Assembly (NCBI GenBank): GCA_937899835.1
Contig: CALCCE010000158.1
Location: 1 to 32,095 of the forward strand
Direction of reading: 5' to 3'
DNA length: 32,095 nt
Origin: an uncultured Flavobacteriales bacterium
Lineage (GTDB): Bacteria > Bacteroidota > Bacteroidia > Flavobacteriales_G > Salibacteraceae
Shown here: in pieces, positions 1 through 7,048 of the stretch
Layout: every line of letters starts with the position of its first letter
Position numbering within the stretch: the first letter of the stretch is position 1
Notes under the pieces: model-generated
Told to the model about the DNA's origin: nothing
What the model saw: only the letters and a program-made list of their open reading frames with translations
The model's database searches: none
Program-made: the position numbers and the translations under genes

Positions 1-200
1 ACCTGCCCACCGATGTGGAGCAAGCTACTTTGGTGATCTACAGCCTGGATGGCAAGGAGTTGATGAGTTTCAACAACCTCGATCGTGGCTACGGCAATGT
101 ATTGGTAGCAGGCAACGAGTTGCAACCCGGCAACTATGTATACCGCCTGGTGGCCGACAATGAAGTAGTGGACAGCAAGACCTTGGTATTGTCCAAGTAA
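1..200 (+). CDS. 3' end of an S74/T9SS-tail secreted protein (partial)
   Basis: This is the last 65 codons of a gene that begins outside the window. The open frame runs from base 3 with no start of its own and ends in TAA at 198-200. The peptide (LPTDVEQATLVIYSLDGKEL..., ending in LVLSK) is the T9SS type A sorting domain also found at the ends of the next three genes. The 200 bases align without gaps to 1438-1637, 2926-3125 and 4321-4520. It is therefore the tail of a fourth paralogue, and the array extends leftward. T9SS tails direct export across the outer membrane and are usually removed or replaced by a cell-surface anchor. The function of the missing N-terminal part cannot be read here. 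Confidence 0.9.
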   Translation, partial: LPTDVEQATLVIYSLDGKELMSFNNLDRGYGNVLVAGNELQPGNYVYRLVADNEVVDSKTLVLSK

Positions 201-227
201 TGTCCCACCGCAATTAAAACTATTCAT

Positions 228-315
228 CCCGAGGGGGTCAACTAACTCCCCTCGGGTTGATCGCTGTCCGCCAGCAGCAATACAAAAACAACCGAAGGCA
301 GTGGCGGATTCCTTC
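228..315 (+). promoter_or_regulatory. Three-hairpin leader element, copy 1
   Basis: P1 is a 10-bp stem, 228-237 with 247-256, with one G-U pair. P2 is GCTG 263-266 with CAGC 275-278, and its loop carries CCGCC at 268-272. P3 is GAAGG 294-298 with CCTTC 311-315, and its loop carries GGCGG at 303-307. The two loops can pair with each other (6 bp including TCCGCC/GGCGGA), as a kissing or pseudoknot contact. The start codon lies 17 nt beyond P3. No T-run follows P1, so it is not a typical terminator. The structure is inferred by eye and by comparison with copies 2 and 3. Confidence 0.55.
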
Positions 316-332
316 AAAAACACCCAAACACT

Positions 333-1637
333 ATGAAAAAGCAATATTTCAAATTACCGCTTGCTCTTGCGGTATCGGCCTTATTACTGGCTGGTACCAG
401 TTCAGCCCAGTCTTTATTTACACCTACTGGTACGGTTTTCAACGGTTCTGGTGGTGGTGTTGGCGTTGGAGCCAACCCTACATTTGCCAATTTGGATGTG
501 GTAGGCAACAACGTACTCATCCGTCCAAGCAACAGCTTCAATCCCAATGGAAAATTCATTGGGTTAGGCGAATCAGGCGGTGTGGTTGGACCAATCAACG
601 GTTGTGATATTTACGGTTTTCGCGCCCAGCGAGATCTGCGCACCTTTATCAACGTAGGCATCCGCCAAAACAGCCCTCCAGGTGGTCCGGTATTCATTGG
701 TGACGGTATTCCTACCATTTCCTGGGGCTCAGAAGTACCCGTTTTCGGAACGTTTACCTTGCCCCGAATTCTCAACTTTGCCTTCGACAATTCGAACAGC
801 AATTGCGGTACAACCATCGCCAACATGGCGGCTCCGACCAGCACCTACCAGTTTACGGTGTTTGGCGATGCCCTGGCTTCGGGCGGAATTTTCATGGATT
901 CAGATGCCCGCTACAAGCAAAATATTCAGCCGATTGGTGATGCCTTGAGCCTTATTTCTCAGATCCAAGGAACCACCTATACGATGAACCGTGAGGCTTT
1001 TCCGGAACTGAATTTTAAAGAAGGAACAAACTATGGGTTCATTGCTCAAGACTTACAAAAGGTCCTGCCGGAAGTGGTGCGCGAAGATGAAGAGGGCTAC
1101 TTGGCCGTCAATTACATGGCGGTAGTTCCCTTATTAGTAGAAGGAATTAAGGAGCACCAGGAGTTAACAGCTGCTCAAAACGAAGTGATTTCGGCTCAAA
1201 ACCAAGAGCTGGAAGCGGCTAAAGTGGCCAACGAAGCGCTAAACACCCAAGTGCAAGAGCAACAAGCGGTCTTAGAGCAACAAGACGTACTCATCCGTCA
1301 AATCCTGCAAGAGCTGGAAGGCATGAGAAACGGCAACGCACCTGCCGCCAAAGGCAACGCAGCCAGCACCGGCGAAACCAGCCAGTTGTTTCAAAACCGT
1401 CCCAACCCATTCCGCGAAAGCACCGAGATTCACTTTTACCTGCCTACCGATGTGGCCCAGGCAACTTTGGTGATCTACAGCCTGGACGGCAAAGAACTGA
1501 TGAGCTTCAACAACCTCGACCGTGGCTACGGCAACGTATTGGTAGAAGCCAATGAACTGCAACCTGGCAACTACGTGTACCGCCTTGTAGCCGACAACGA
1601 AGTAGTGGACAGCAAGACCTTGGTGCTGTCGAAATAA
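333..1637 (+). CDS. Secreted S74-domain (tail-fibre-like) protein with coiled coil and T9SS tail
   Basis: The 434-residue protein starts with a signal peptide (residues 1 to about 25, ending SSAQ). A variable region of about 160 residues follows and contains a block shared by all copies (IRPSNSFNPNGKFIGLGESG). The S74 intramolecular chaperone domain begins near S190 in SDARYKQNI. In this family the domain trimerises, helps folding and may cut itself just before this Ser; the Ser and the Lys five residues on are both present. Residues about 275-330 form a Gln/Glu-rich coiled coil. Residues about 355-434 are a T9SS type A sorting domain. It is probably a trimeric surface or secreted fibre. Start choice: the ATG gives a clean MKK signal peptide in an AT-rich context. 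It is the second member of a same-strand tandem array with spacers of about 130 nt. The ligand is unknown. Confidence 0.85.
   Translation: MKKQYFKLPLALAVSALLLAGTSSAQSLFTPTGTVFNGSGGGVGVGANPTFANLDVVGNNVLIRPSNSFNPNGKFIGLGESGGVVGPINGCDIYGFRAQRDLRTFINVGIRQNSPPGGPVFIGDGIPTISWGSEVPVFGTFTLPRILNFAFDNSNSNCGTTIANMAAPTSTYQFTVFGDALASGGIFMDSDARYKQNIQPIGDALSLISQIQGTTYTMNREAFPELNFKEGTNYGFIAQDLQKVLPEVVREDEEGYLAVNYMAVVPLLVEGIKEHQELTAAQNEVISAQNQELEAAKVANEALNTQVQEQQAVLEQQDVLIRQILQELEGMRNGNAPAAKGNAASTGETSQLFQNRPNPFRESTEIHFYLPTDVAQATLVIYSLDGKELMSFNNLDRGYGNVLVEANELQPGNYVYRLVADNEVVDSKTLVLSK
1254..1637 (+). repeat. Homogenised 3' segment of the array, copy in gene 2
   Basis: This 384-nt stretch covers the late coiled coil and the T9SS tail. 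It aligns without gaps to 2742-3125. The encoded tails are nearly identical, while the N-terminal regions differ clearly. This suggests recent gene conversion or strong constraint. Confidence 0.7.
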
Positions 1638-1667
1638 TCGATTGCCCCCCATAGTAAGGTTTATGCC

Positions 1668-1752
1668 CCCGAGGTGGCCAATCGGCTACCTCGGGCTTAT
1701 TGCTTTCCGCCAATAGCAAAACCAAAAATGGCAAACAGGGGCGGTTGTTTGC
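1668..1752 (+). promoter_or_regulatory. Three-hairpin leader element, copy 2
   Basis: P1 is 12 bp with one G-U pair (1668-1679 with 1684-1695, loop AATC). P2 is TTGCT 1700-1704 with AGCAA 1715-1719, with CCGCC at 1707-1711 in its loop. P3 is GCAAACA 1731-1737 with TGTTTGC 1746-1752, a perfect 7-bp stem whose 8-nt loop contains GGCGG at 1740-1744. The order, the spacing and the complementary loop pentamers match copy 1, although the stem sequences differ. The ATG of the next gene is 20 nt after P3. Confidence 0.6.
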
Positions 1753-1772
1753 TACCCCAATAGCTAAATCTT

Positions 1773-3125
1773 ATGAAAAAGTATTTTCGTTTTTCTGCTG
1801 CTATCCTAATAGCTGCTGCACTTCTGTTGACAGATTCTGTTTTAGGCCAAGCCCTTTTTACGCCTTCTGGTGGAACTTCTACGGGGGCAGCTGGTACACT
1901 GGGCATCGGAATCGATGCGGATCCGGCACTGGCACCACTGGATATTGTGGGCAACAACGTGCTGATCCGGCCAAGCAATAACTTCAACCCCAATGGGAAA
2001 TTTATAGGACTTGGTGAATCGGGAGGTGTGCTTGGACCCATTAACGGTTGCGATTTATATGGCTTTAGAGCACAGAGAAATCAAAACACCAATTTTATCG
2101 GTGAGGCCTTTATAAACGTAGGGATTCGCCAGATTCCCCTTGCAGAACCAGGGTTTGATTTTAATGGGAATAATTTTCCCACCGTTTCCTGGGGAGGGTT
2201 TACAGAGGTCGTACCAGGGAAGCCTTTTCTCAACAACCTCGATTTTTTAAATGACAACTCTGATGACAATTGTGGTGATATCGTGGCGCGGATGTCACCC
2301 ATGAACAGTCCTTATCAATTCACGGTATTTGGAGATGCCTTGGTCACTGGCACTTTGTTTCAAAACTCAGACGTGCGCTACAAGCAAAACATTCAACCCA
2401 TTGGCAATGCCATGGATTTGATCGCCCAACTGCAAGGAAGCACCTATACCATGAACCAGGAGGCATTTCCTGAAATGAACTTTAAAGATGGGACGCAATA
2501 CGGTTTCATTGCGCAGCATGTAGAGGAAGTAATTCCTGAAATGGTGCAAGCCAATGGAGAAGGGTTTTTGTCGGTGAATTATACCGCTATGGTGCCCCTT
2601 TTAGTGGAAGGTCTGAAAGAGCAACAAGACGTGGTGGAAGGGCAAAAAGAAGTCATTGAAGCGCAAAGCCAGGAGTTGGAAGTTCAAGGTCAGGAGTTGG
2701 CTGCGGCAAAGCTCGCCAACGCAGCAATGAACAGTCAACTGCAAGAGCAACAAGCAGTCTTGGAGCAACAAGACGCACTCATTCAGCAAATCCTGCAAGA
2801 GTTGGAAGGCATGAGAAATGGCAATACACCTGCCGCCAACGGCAACGCGGCCAGCTTTGGCGAAACCAGCCAACTGTTTCAAAATCGTCCCAACCCCTTC
2901 CGCGAAAGCACTGAGATTCACTTTTACCTGCCTACCGATGTGGCCCAGGCTACTTTGGTCATCTACAGCCTGGATGGCAAAGAGTTGATGAGCTTCAACA
3001 ACCTCGACCGTGGCTATGGCAATGTACTGGTAAAAGCCAATGAACTGCAACCTGGAAACTACGTGTACCGCCTGATTGCCGACAACGAAGTAGTGGACAG
3101 CAAGACCTTGGTGCTGTCGAAATAA
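1773..3125 (+). CDS. Secreted S74-domain protein with coiled coil and T9SS tail, paralogue 3
   Basis: The 450-residue protein has the same plan as its neighbours. It has a signal peptide (1 to about 25, ending VLGQ) and a variable region with its own insertions (for example GIGIDADPALAP). The S74 domain begins at S199 in SDVRYKQNI, with the paired Lys at 204. The coiled coil, about residues 285-350, is longer than in the other copies because of repeated QELEVQGQELAAAK-type units. The T9SS tail is almost identical to that of the upstream gene. The length differences come from the N-terminal region and the coiled coil. The likely role is a trimeric cell-surface or released fibre. It is probably co-transcribed with its neighbours, since no intrinsic terminator with a T-run separates them. 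Substrate or binding partner unknown. Confidence 0.85.
   Translation: MKKYFRFSAAILIAAALLLTDSVLGQALFTPSGGTSTGAAGTLGIGIDADPALAPLDIVGNNVLIRPSNNFNPNGKFIGLGESGGVLGPINGCDLYGFRAQRNQNTNFIGEAFINVGIRQIPLAEPGFDFNGNNFPTVSWGGFTEVVPGKPFLNNLDFLNDNSDDNCGDIVARMSPMNSPYQFTVFGDALVTGTLFQNSDVRYKQNIQPIGNAMDLIAQLQGSTYTMNQEAFPEMNFKDGTQYGFIAQHVEEVIPEMVQANGEGFLSVNYTAMVPLLVEGLKEQQDVVEGQKEVIEAQSQELEVQGQELAAAKLANAAMNSQLQEQQAVLEQQDALIQQILQELEGMRNGNTPAANGNAASFGETSQLFQNRPNPFRESTEIHFYLPTDVAQATLVIYSLDGKELMSFNNLDRGYGNVLVKANELQPGNYVYRLIADNEVVDSKTLVLSK
2742..3125 (+). repeat. Homogenised 3' segment of the array, copy in gene 3
   Basis: This is the partner of the segment at 1254-1637, collinear over 384 nt. The encoded tails differ at only a few residues. 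Confidence 0.7.
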
Positions 3126-3152
3126 CCAATTGCCTTTCTAAATAAAATACCC

Positions 3153-3238
3153 TCCTGAAGTGGCTTTTGAGCTACTTCAGGAGATTGCTGGCCGCCAACG
3201 GCATCATAAAAATAAGCGGGAACAGGGGCGGCTGTTTC
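3153..3238 (+). promoter_or_regulatory. Three-hairpin leader element, copy 3
   Basis: P1 is 13 bp with one G-U pair (3153-3165 with 3170-3182, loop TTTG). P2 is TGCT 3186-3189 with GGCA 3200-3203, with GCCGCC at 3191-3196 in its loop. P3 is GGAACA 3219-3224 with TGTTTC 3233-3238, with GGCGGC at 3227-3232 in its 8-nt loop. The possible loop-loop contact is 6 bp. The ATG follows 22 nt after P3. P1 starts 27 nt after the previous stop codon, compared with 27 and 30 nt in the other two copies. Confidence 0.6.
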
Positions 3239-3260
3239 TTTCATAAACACCCAAATAAAT

Positions 3261-4520
3261 ATGAAAAAGCACTATCGTGTTTTGTCGGCAGCTCTGGTAG
3301 CTACCGCCATGTGTGTGGCCGGATCGCTTTCGGCCCAAACTTTATTCACACCATCGGGAACGGTATCCAACGGTTCTGGTGGTGTTGGTGTGGGAGCCAA
3401 TCCTGCTTTTGCACCGCTGGATGTGGTAGGGAGTAATATTTTGTTGCGTCCCTCTAACTCTTTTAATCCGAGTGGCAAGTTCATCGGTATCGGTGAATCC
3501 GGTGGAGTGGTTGGGCCGATCAACGGCTGTGATCTTTACGGTTTCCGCGCCCAGCGTAACATCAATCAATCCTTCATCAATATGGGCATTCGCAGGATCA
3601 GCATCCCAGGTGGACCACAAGCCTTTATAGACGATTTACCAACCATTTCGTGGGGTGGAGACGTATCGTTTTTCCCGGGAGGAACTCCTTTCCGCAAAAG
3701 TCTTGATTTTCTCTATGACAATTCCGGGACTAGCTGTGGAACTACCGTAGCCCGAATGTCTTCTCCGAGTCTCACCTATCAGTTGACGGTTTTTGGTAGT
3801 GCCTTGGCTTCGGGTGGCGTTTTTGTCAACTCCGATGCGCGCTACAAGCAAAACATCCAGCCCATTTCCAATGCTATGGGTTTGTTGACCCAAATTCAGG
3901 GAACCACCTATACCATGAACCTCGAAGCGTTTCCTGAGCGCAACTTTAGCGAAGGCACTCAATACGGTTTCATTGCGCAGGATTTGCAGCAAGTCGTGCC
4001 CGAAGTGGTGCAGGAAGACGAAGATGGATACCTGGCCGTCAATTACTCTGCTGTGCTTCCTTTGATGGTAGAAGGAATCAAAGAGCAACAAACGGTGATT
4101 GAAACCCAACAAGCTCAATTGGAAGAGCAGCAAACTGTATTGCAACAGCAAGATGCGTTGATTCGTCAATTGCAGGAAGATGTACGGGCCTTGCAAACCG
4201 CCATGCAGGTAGAGCGCAAAGATGCGCCTGGCACCAGCACTTCCACCAGCCAGGAAGAAGGAGCTCAGCTCTTCCAAAACCGTCCAAATCCGTTTATGGA
4301 AAGCACCGAAATTTTCTTTTACCTGCCCAACGATGTGGCCCAGGCCAGCCTGGTGATCTACAGCTTGGAAGGCAAAGAAATGCTGACCTTCAATGGTCTC
4401 GACCGTGGATATGGCAACGTATTGGTAGAAGCCGGCCAATTGGAAGCTGGCAACTACGTTTACCGACTCATTGCCGACGGTGAAGTGATCGACAGCAAGA
4501 AAATGCTCTTGTCGAAATAA
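3261..4520 (+). CDS. Secreted S74-domain protein with coiled coil and T9SS tail, paralogue 4
   Basis: The 419-residue protein is the last of the array. It has a signal peptide (1 to about 25, ending SLSAQ). Its variable region shares the IRPSNSFNP-type block, here LLRPSNSFNPSGKFIG. The S74 domain begins at S191 in SDARYKQNI, with Lys at 196. A Gln-rich coiled coil covers about residues 270-325, and the T9SS tail runs from about 340 to 419. Its tail is more diverged than those of the two upstream genes (for example DVAQASLVIYSLEGKEMLTF), so it seems to have escaped the recent homogenisation. It is followed by a hairpin with a T-run, which closes the transcription unit. Probable surface or secreted fibre; ligand unknown. 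Confidence 0.85.
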   Translation: MKKHYRVLSAALVATAMCVAGSLSAQTLFTPSGTVSNGSGGVGVGANPAFAPLDVVGSNILLRPSNSFNPSGKFIGIGESGGVVGPINGCDLYGFRAQRNINQSFINMGIRRISIPGGPQAFIDDLPTISWGGDVSFFPGGTPFRKSLDFLYDNSGTSCGTTVARMSSPSLTYQLTVFGSALASGGVFVNSDARYKQNIQPISNAMGLLTQIQGTTYTMNLEAFPERNFSEGTQYGFIAQDLQQVVPEVVQEDEDGYLAVNYSAVLPLMVEGIKEQQTVIETQQAQLEEQQTVLQQQDALIRQLQEDVRALQTAMQVERKDAPGTSTSTSQEEGAQLFQNRPNPFMESTEIFFYLPNDVAQASLVIYSLEGKEMLTFNGLDRGYGNVLVEAGQLEAGNYVYRLIADGEVIDSKKMLLSK

Positions 4521-4544
4521 TACCGCTTTTTGAAAAGTGGACGA

Positions 4545-4576
4545 GGGTGATGCTCTGTGGAGTGTCACCCTTTTTT
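4545..4576 (+). terminator. Intrinsic terminator of the S74 array
   Basis: GGGTGA at 4545-4550 pairs with TCACCC at 4565-4570. An inner CTC/GAG may extend the stem after a TG/TG mismatch. Six T residues follow at 4571-4576. It lies 24 nt after the last stop codon and just before the convergent glucan operon ends. Confidence 0.75.
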
Positions 4577-4578
4577 AT

Positions 4579-7038
4579 TTACCCCACTTTGCGCTTGGGT
4601 AGCGCCTGATCCGTGGCTTTGGGCCATTCCAATTTGAGGTTGAGGCTGCTGGCCAAGGCCAGAAATTCCTCTGATTTCGATTGACTTTCTTCGGAGAAAA
4701 GCTCCATTTCCCATTTTGGCAGCAACTGCTGGCTAAGGCGGAAAACCCGATTTTGTACTCTTTCGGGGTTAAAATCGATTTCCATTTCGCGGATCAGCTC
4801 CAATTGCGCGTTGAGTTTTTGCAAAAGCTTGAGGGGGGCCTTGTCTTCCGGCAAACGATCGAGCCAGTTCACCAGGTGTTGGGCCACGGAAACCGCCATG
4901 GTGTCTATGTCAACATTTACTTGCCAGTGCCGCACCTCCCGCGCCAGTTGCCGCAGTCGCCGGTTGTTGAGCGATTGTGCCGAAAAGAAGTGCGAAAGCT
5001 CCTTTTGCACCACCATTTCCAAGTTGCGTTGCAGGATAGGCGGAATCTGCAAATTCGATTCCCGCATCACATTCATCAAGTTGTAGTTGCGGTCGAAAAT
5101 CTTGCGGTAGGAGTTTTCGGCTTGCTGCACGTTCTTTTCCAGAATCTTATCCAACACCTTGATCTGTTCGTCTTTGAACATTTCGCGCATGGAGAAATTG
5201 GGCCCCGGAAAATACTCCTGCATGATTTGAATCACCTCTGAAAGGTGTGCCGAGTTGAAGGCCTTGCGCAGTTTCACTGCCATTTCCTGGAAATCATGAT
5301 CTGAGATTTTGCCGCTGGCCGAGCCAATGATGTGGTGTTGCCCGAGGTAAATAGCGGCAAATCGAAAGCGCTTTTCCGATAAAGTAATCTGCGAATAGAT
5401 GGTGGTGCTTCCGATGGTCATCCGTTGCAAACCAGCTTCCAGGCGCTCAAAATAGTCGCTTTCGGCATTATAGCTCAAGATATCGATGTTTTCGGGCTCT
5501 TCGGAAAACAGGGAAGTAACGGCAAAATGCATTCCCACATTGAACAGGCGCAAGCGTGCCGGTTGCACGTGCTTTTCATAAATCACCGCTCCATTTTGAA
5601 GCTCGGGCAGGTTGCTTGGAGCGTTGCGCAATTGTGCCACGAAATCGGCTTCCAGCTTGCGGTCCGATTCCCGTTCGGCCAATTGAATGGCGCGGTTGGC
5701 ATATTGCAGAATTTGGGTGGTTTCAATGCCCGAGACCTCATCGAAAAACCAGCCGCAACTGGTATACATCAACAACGCCTGGCGTTGCATTTCCAGCAGG
5801 CGAATAACGTGGGTGCGTTGATTTTTCCGGGGTGCTTTTTTGAATCGGGTTTTGAAAAAGCATTCTACACTTTCGTGAGAGCGATCTTGAATGACCTCCA
5901 GGTAATCGTTGCGCAGTACCCACGGGTTATCCGTAAAGGCGGCAATTTCTTCCTCGTAAATCGGTATCAATTGATCGCGCAACCAGTCGAGGGCTTGCCG
6001 CAGGGGCGCCCGCCATTCCTGCGTCCAATTGGGGCGCCCGCCCGTGTTGCAGCCGCAGTTGTTGCGCCAACGCTCCACGCCATGGGCACAGCTCCAGGAG
6101 CTGTATTCAAAAATTTCCACTTCCCACTCGGGCGGACACAACTCCAAATATTGGCTGTAGTTGGTAAGCCGGGCCAGTTGGTTTTCTTCGATGTGTCGGA
6201 TGCAGTAAGCCAGGGCCATTTCCCCGTGCCGGTGGTGGTGGCCATAACTCTCTCCATCGGTGGCAATGTGCACCAGTTGTGGGTGGTGGTTTTTATCATC
6301 AAAACCTTGCATCAAGGCATTGGCAAACTGTTTACCGTCTTTCAGCAGGCCGTTAAAAGCCACACTTTGACTGATGGGGCCATCGTAGAAAAACAAGGTG
6401 ATCGATTTGCCGTTGGGCAGCTGGCACCGGTAGGGACGCCTTGGGTCGACACCCGGATGCCAGTGCGCCTCGTGCCTCGCCTTGCTGCGCATGGCTTGTG
6501 ACGGAGCCAGCAACGTATATTGAACACCATGGTTTACCAGCAATTCTAAGGTCTCCAAGTCTACCGCGGTTTCGGCCAACCACATGCCCTCTGCCTTGCG
6601 GCCAAAGCGCTTCTCAAAATCTTGTAGTCCCCAAATGATCTGGGTTTCCTTATCACGGCGGTTGGCCAGGGGCATAATGATGTGGTTATACACTTGTGCC
6701 ATGGCCGAACCATGTCCGCCAAAATATTCCTGACTCAATCGATCGGCCTCAATGATCTTACTGTAGTAATACGGGTTGTGCTTTTCCATCCACGACAGCA
6801 GGGTAGGACCAAAGTTGAAGCTCATCTTGGCATAGTTGTTCACAATGTCGATGATGCGGTGATCTTCGTCCAGCACCCGGGCTGCCCCATTGGGGCCGTA
6901 GCACTCCGCAGTAATGCGGTCGTTCCAATCGTGGAAAGGTGCTGCCGACTCCTGAATTTCAATTTCTTCCAGCCATGCGTTTTCGCGTGGTGGTTGGTAA
7001 AAGTGCCCGTGGATACAGAGGTAACGCGGTTGACTCAT
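4579..7038 (-). CDS. GH57 family alpha-glucan hydrolase/transferase, DUF3536 type
   Basis: The 819-residue cytoplasmic enzyme has no signal peptide. The N-terminus HGHFYQPPREN (10-20) is the GH57 opening motif. The probable nucleophile is E156 in GMWLAETAVD, matching the WLPE-type motif of GH57. The probable acid/base is D261 in TDGESYGHHH. A long C-terminal part with the DUF3536 character follows. The family acts on alpha-1,4 or alpha-1,6 glucans, as amylase, amylopullulanase or branching-type transferase; which one cannot be read from sequence. It is the last gene of the operon, starting 10 nt after the glgB stop, so it probably trims or remodels the polymer made by GlgE and GlgB. The length is usual for this subfamily. 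Confidence 0.85.
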   Translation of the reverse strand: MSQPRYLCIHGHFYQPPRENAWLEEIEIQESAAPFHDWNDRITAECYGPNGAARVLDEDHRIIDIVNNYAKMSFNFGPTLLSWMEKHNPYYYSKIIEADRLSQEYFGGHGSAMAQVYNHIIMPLANRRDKETQIIWGLQDFEKRFGRKAEGMWLAETAVDLETLELLVNHGVQYTLLAPSQAMRSKARHEAHWHPGVDPRRPYRCQLPNGKSITLFFYDGPISQSVAFNGLLKDGKQFANALMQGFDDKNHHPQLVHIATDGESYGHHHRHGEMALAYCIRHIEENQLARLTNYSQYLELCPPEWEVEIFEYSSWSCAHGVERWRNNCGCNTGGRPNWTQEWRAPLRQALDWLRDQLIPIYEEEIAAFTDNPWVLRNDYLEVIQDRSHESVECFFKTRFKKAPRKNQRTHVIRLLEMQRQALLMYTSCGWFFDEVSGIETTQILQYANRAIQLAERESDRKLEADFVAQLRNAPSNLPELQNGAVIYEKHVQPARLRLFNVGMHFAVTSLFSEEPENIDILSYNAESDYFERLEAGLQRMTIGSTTIYSQITLSEKRFRFAAIYLGQHHIIGSASGKISDHDFQEMAVKLRKAFNSAHLSEVIQIMQEYFPGPNFSMREMFKDEQIKVLDKILEKNVQQAENSYRKIFDRNYNLMNVMRESNLQIPPILQRNLEMVVQKELSHFFSAQSLNNRRLRQLAREVRHWQVNVDIDTMAVSVAQHLVNWLDRLPEDKAPLKLLQKLNAQLELIREMEIDFNPERVQNRVFRLSQQLLPKWEMELFSEESQSKSEEFLALASSLNLKLEWPKATDQALPKRKVG

Positions 7039-7048
7039 GCAAAAAGGT

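Noticed and set aside
228-256. First leader hairpin read as an ordinary intrinsic terminator
   Set aside because: No T-run follows in any of the three copies, and two further conserved hairpins come next. Partial termination cannot be excluded.
5425-6501. Long + strand open frame (358 codons) inside the GH57 gene
   Set aside because: It is antisense to a gene with clear catalytic motifs, and its translation has no recognisable domain. It reflects the codon use of the real gene.
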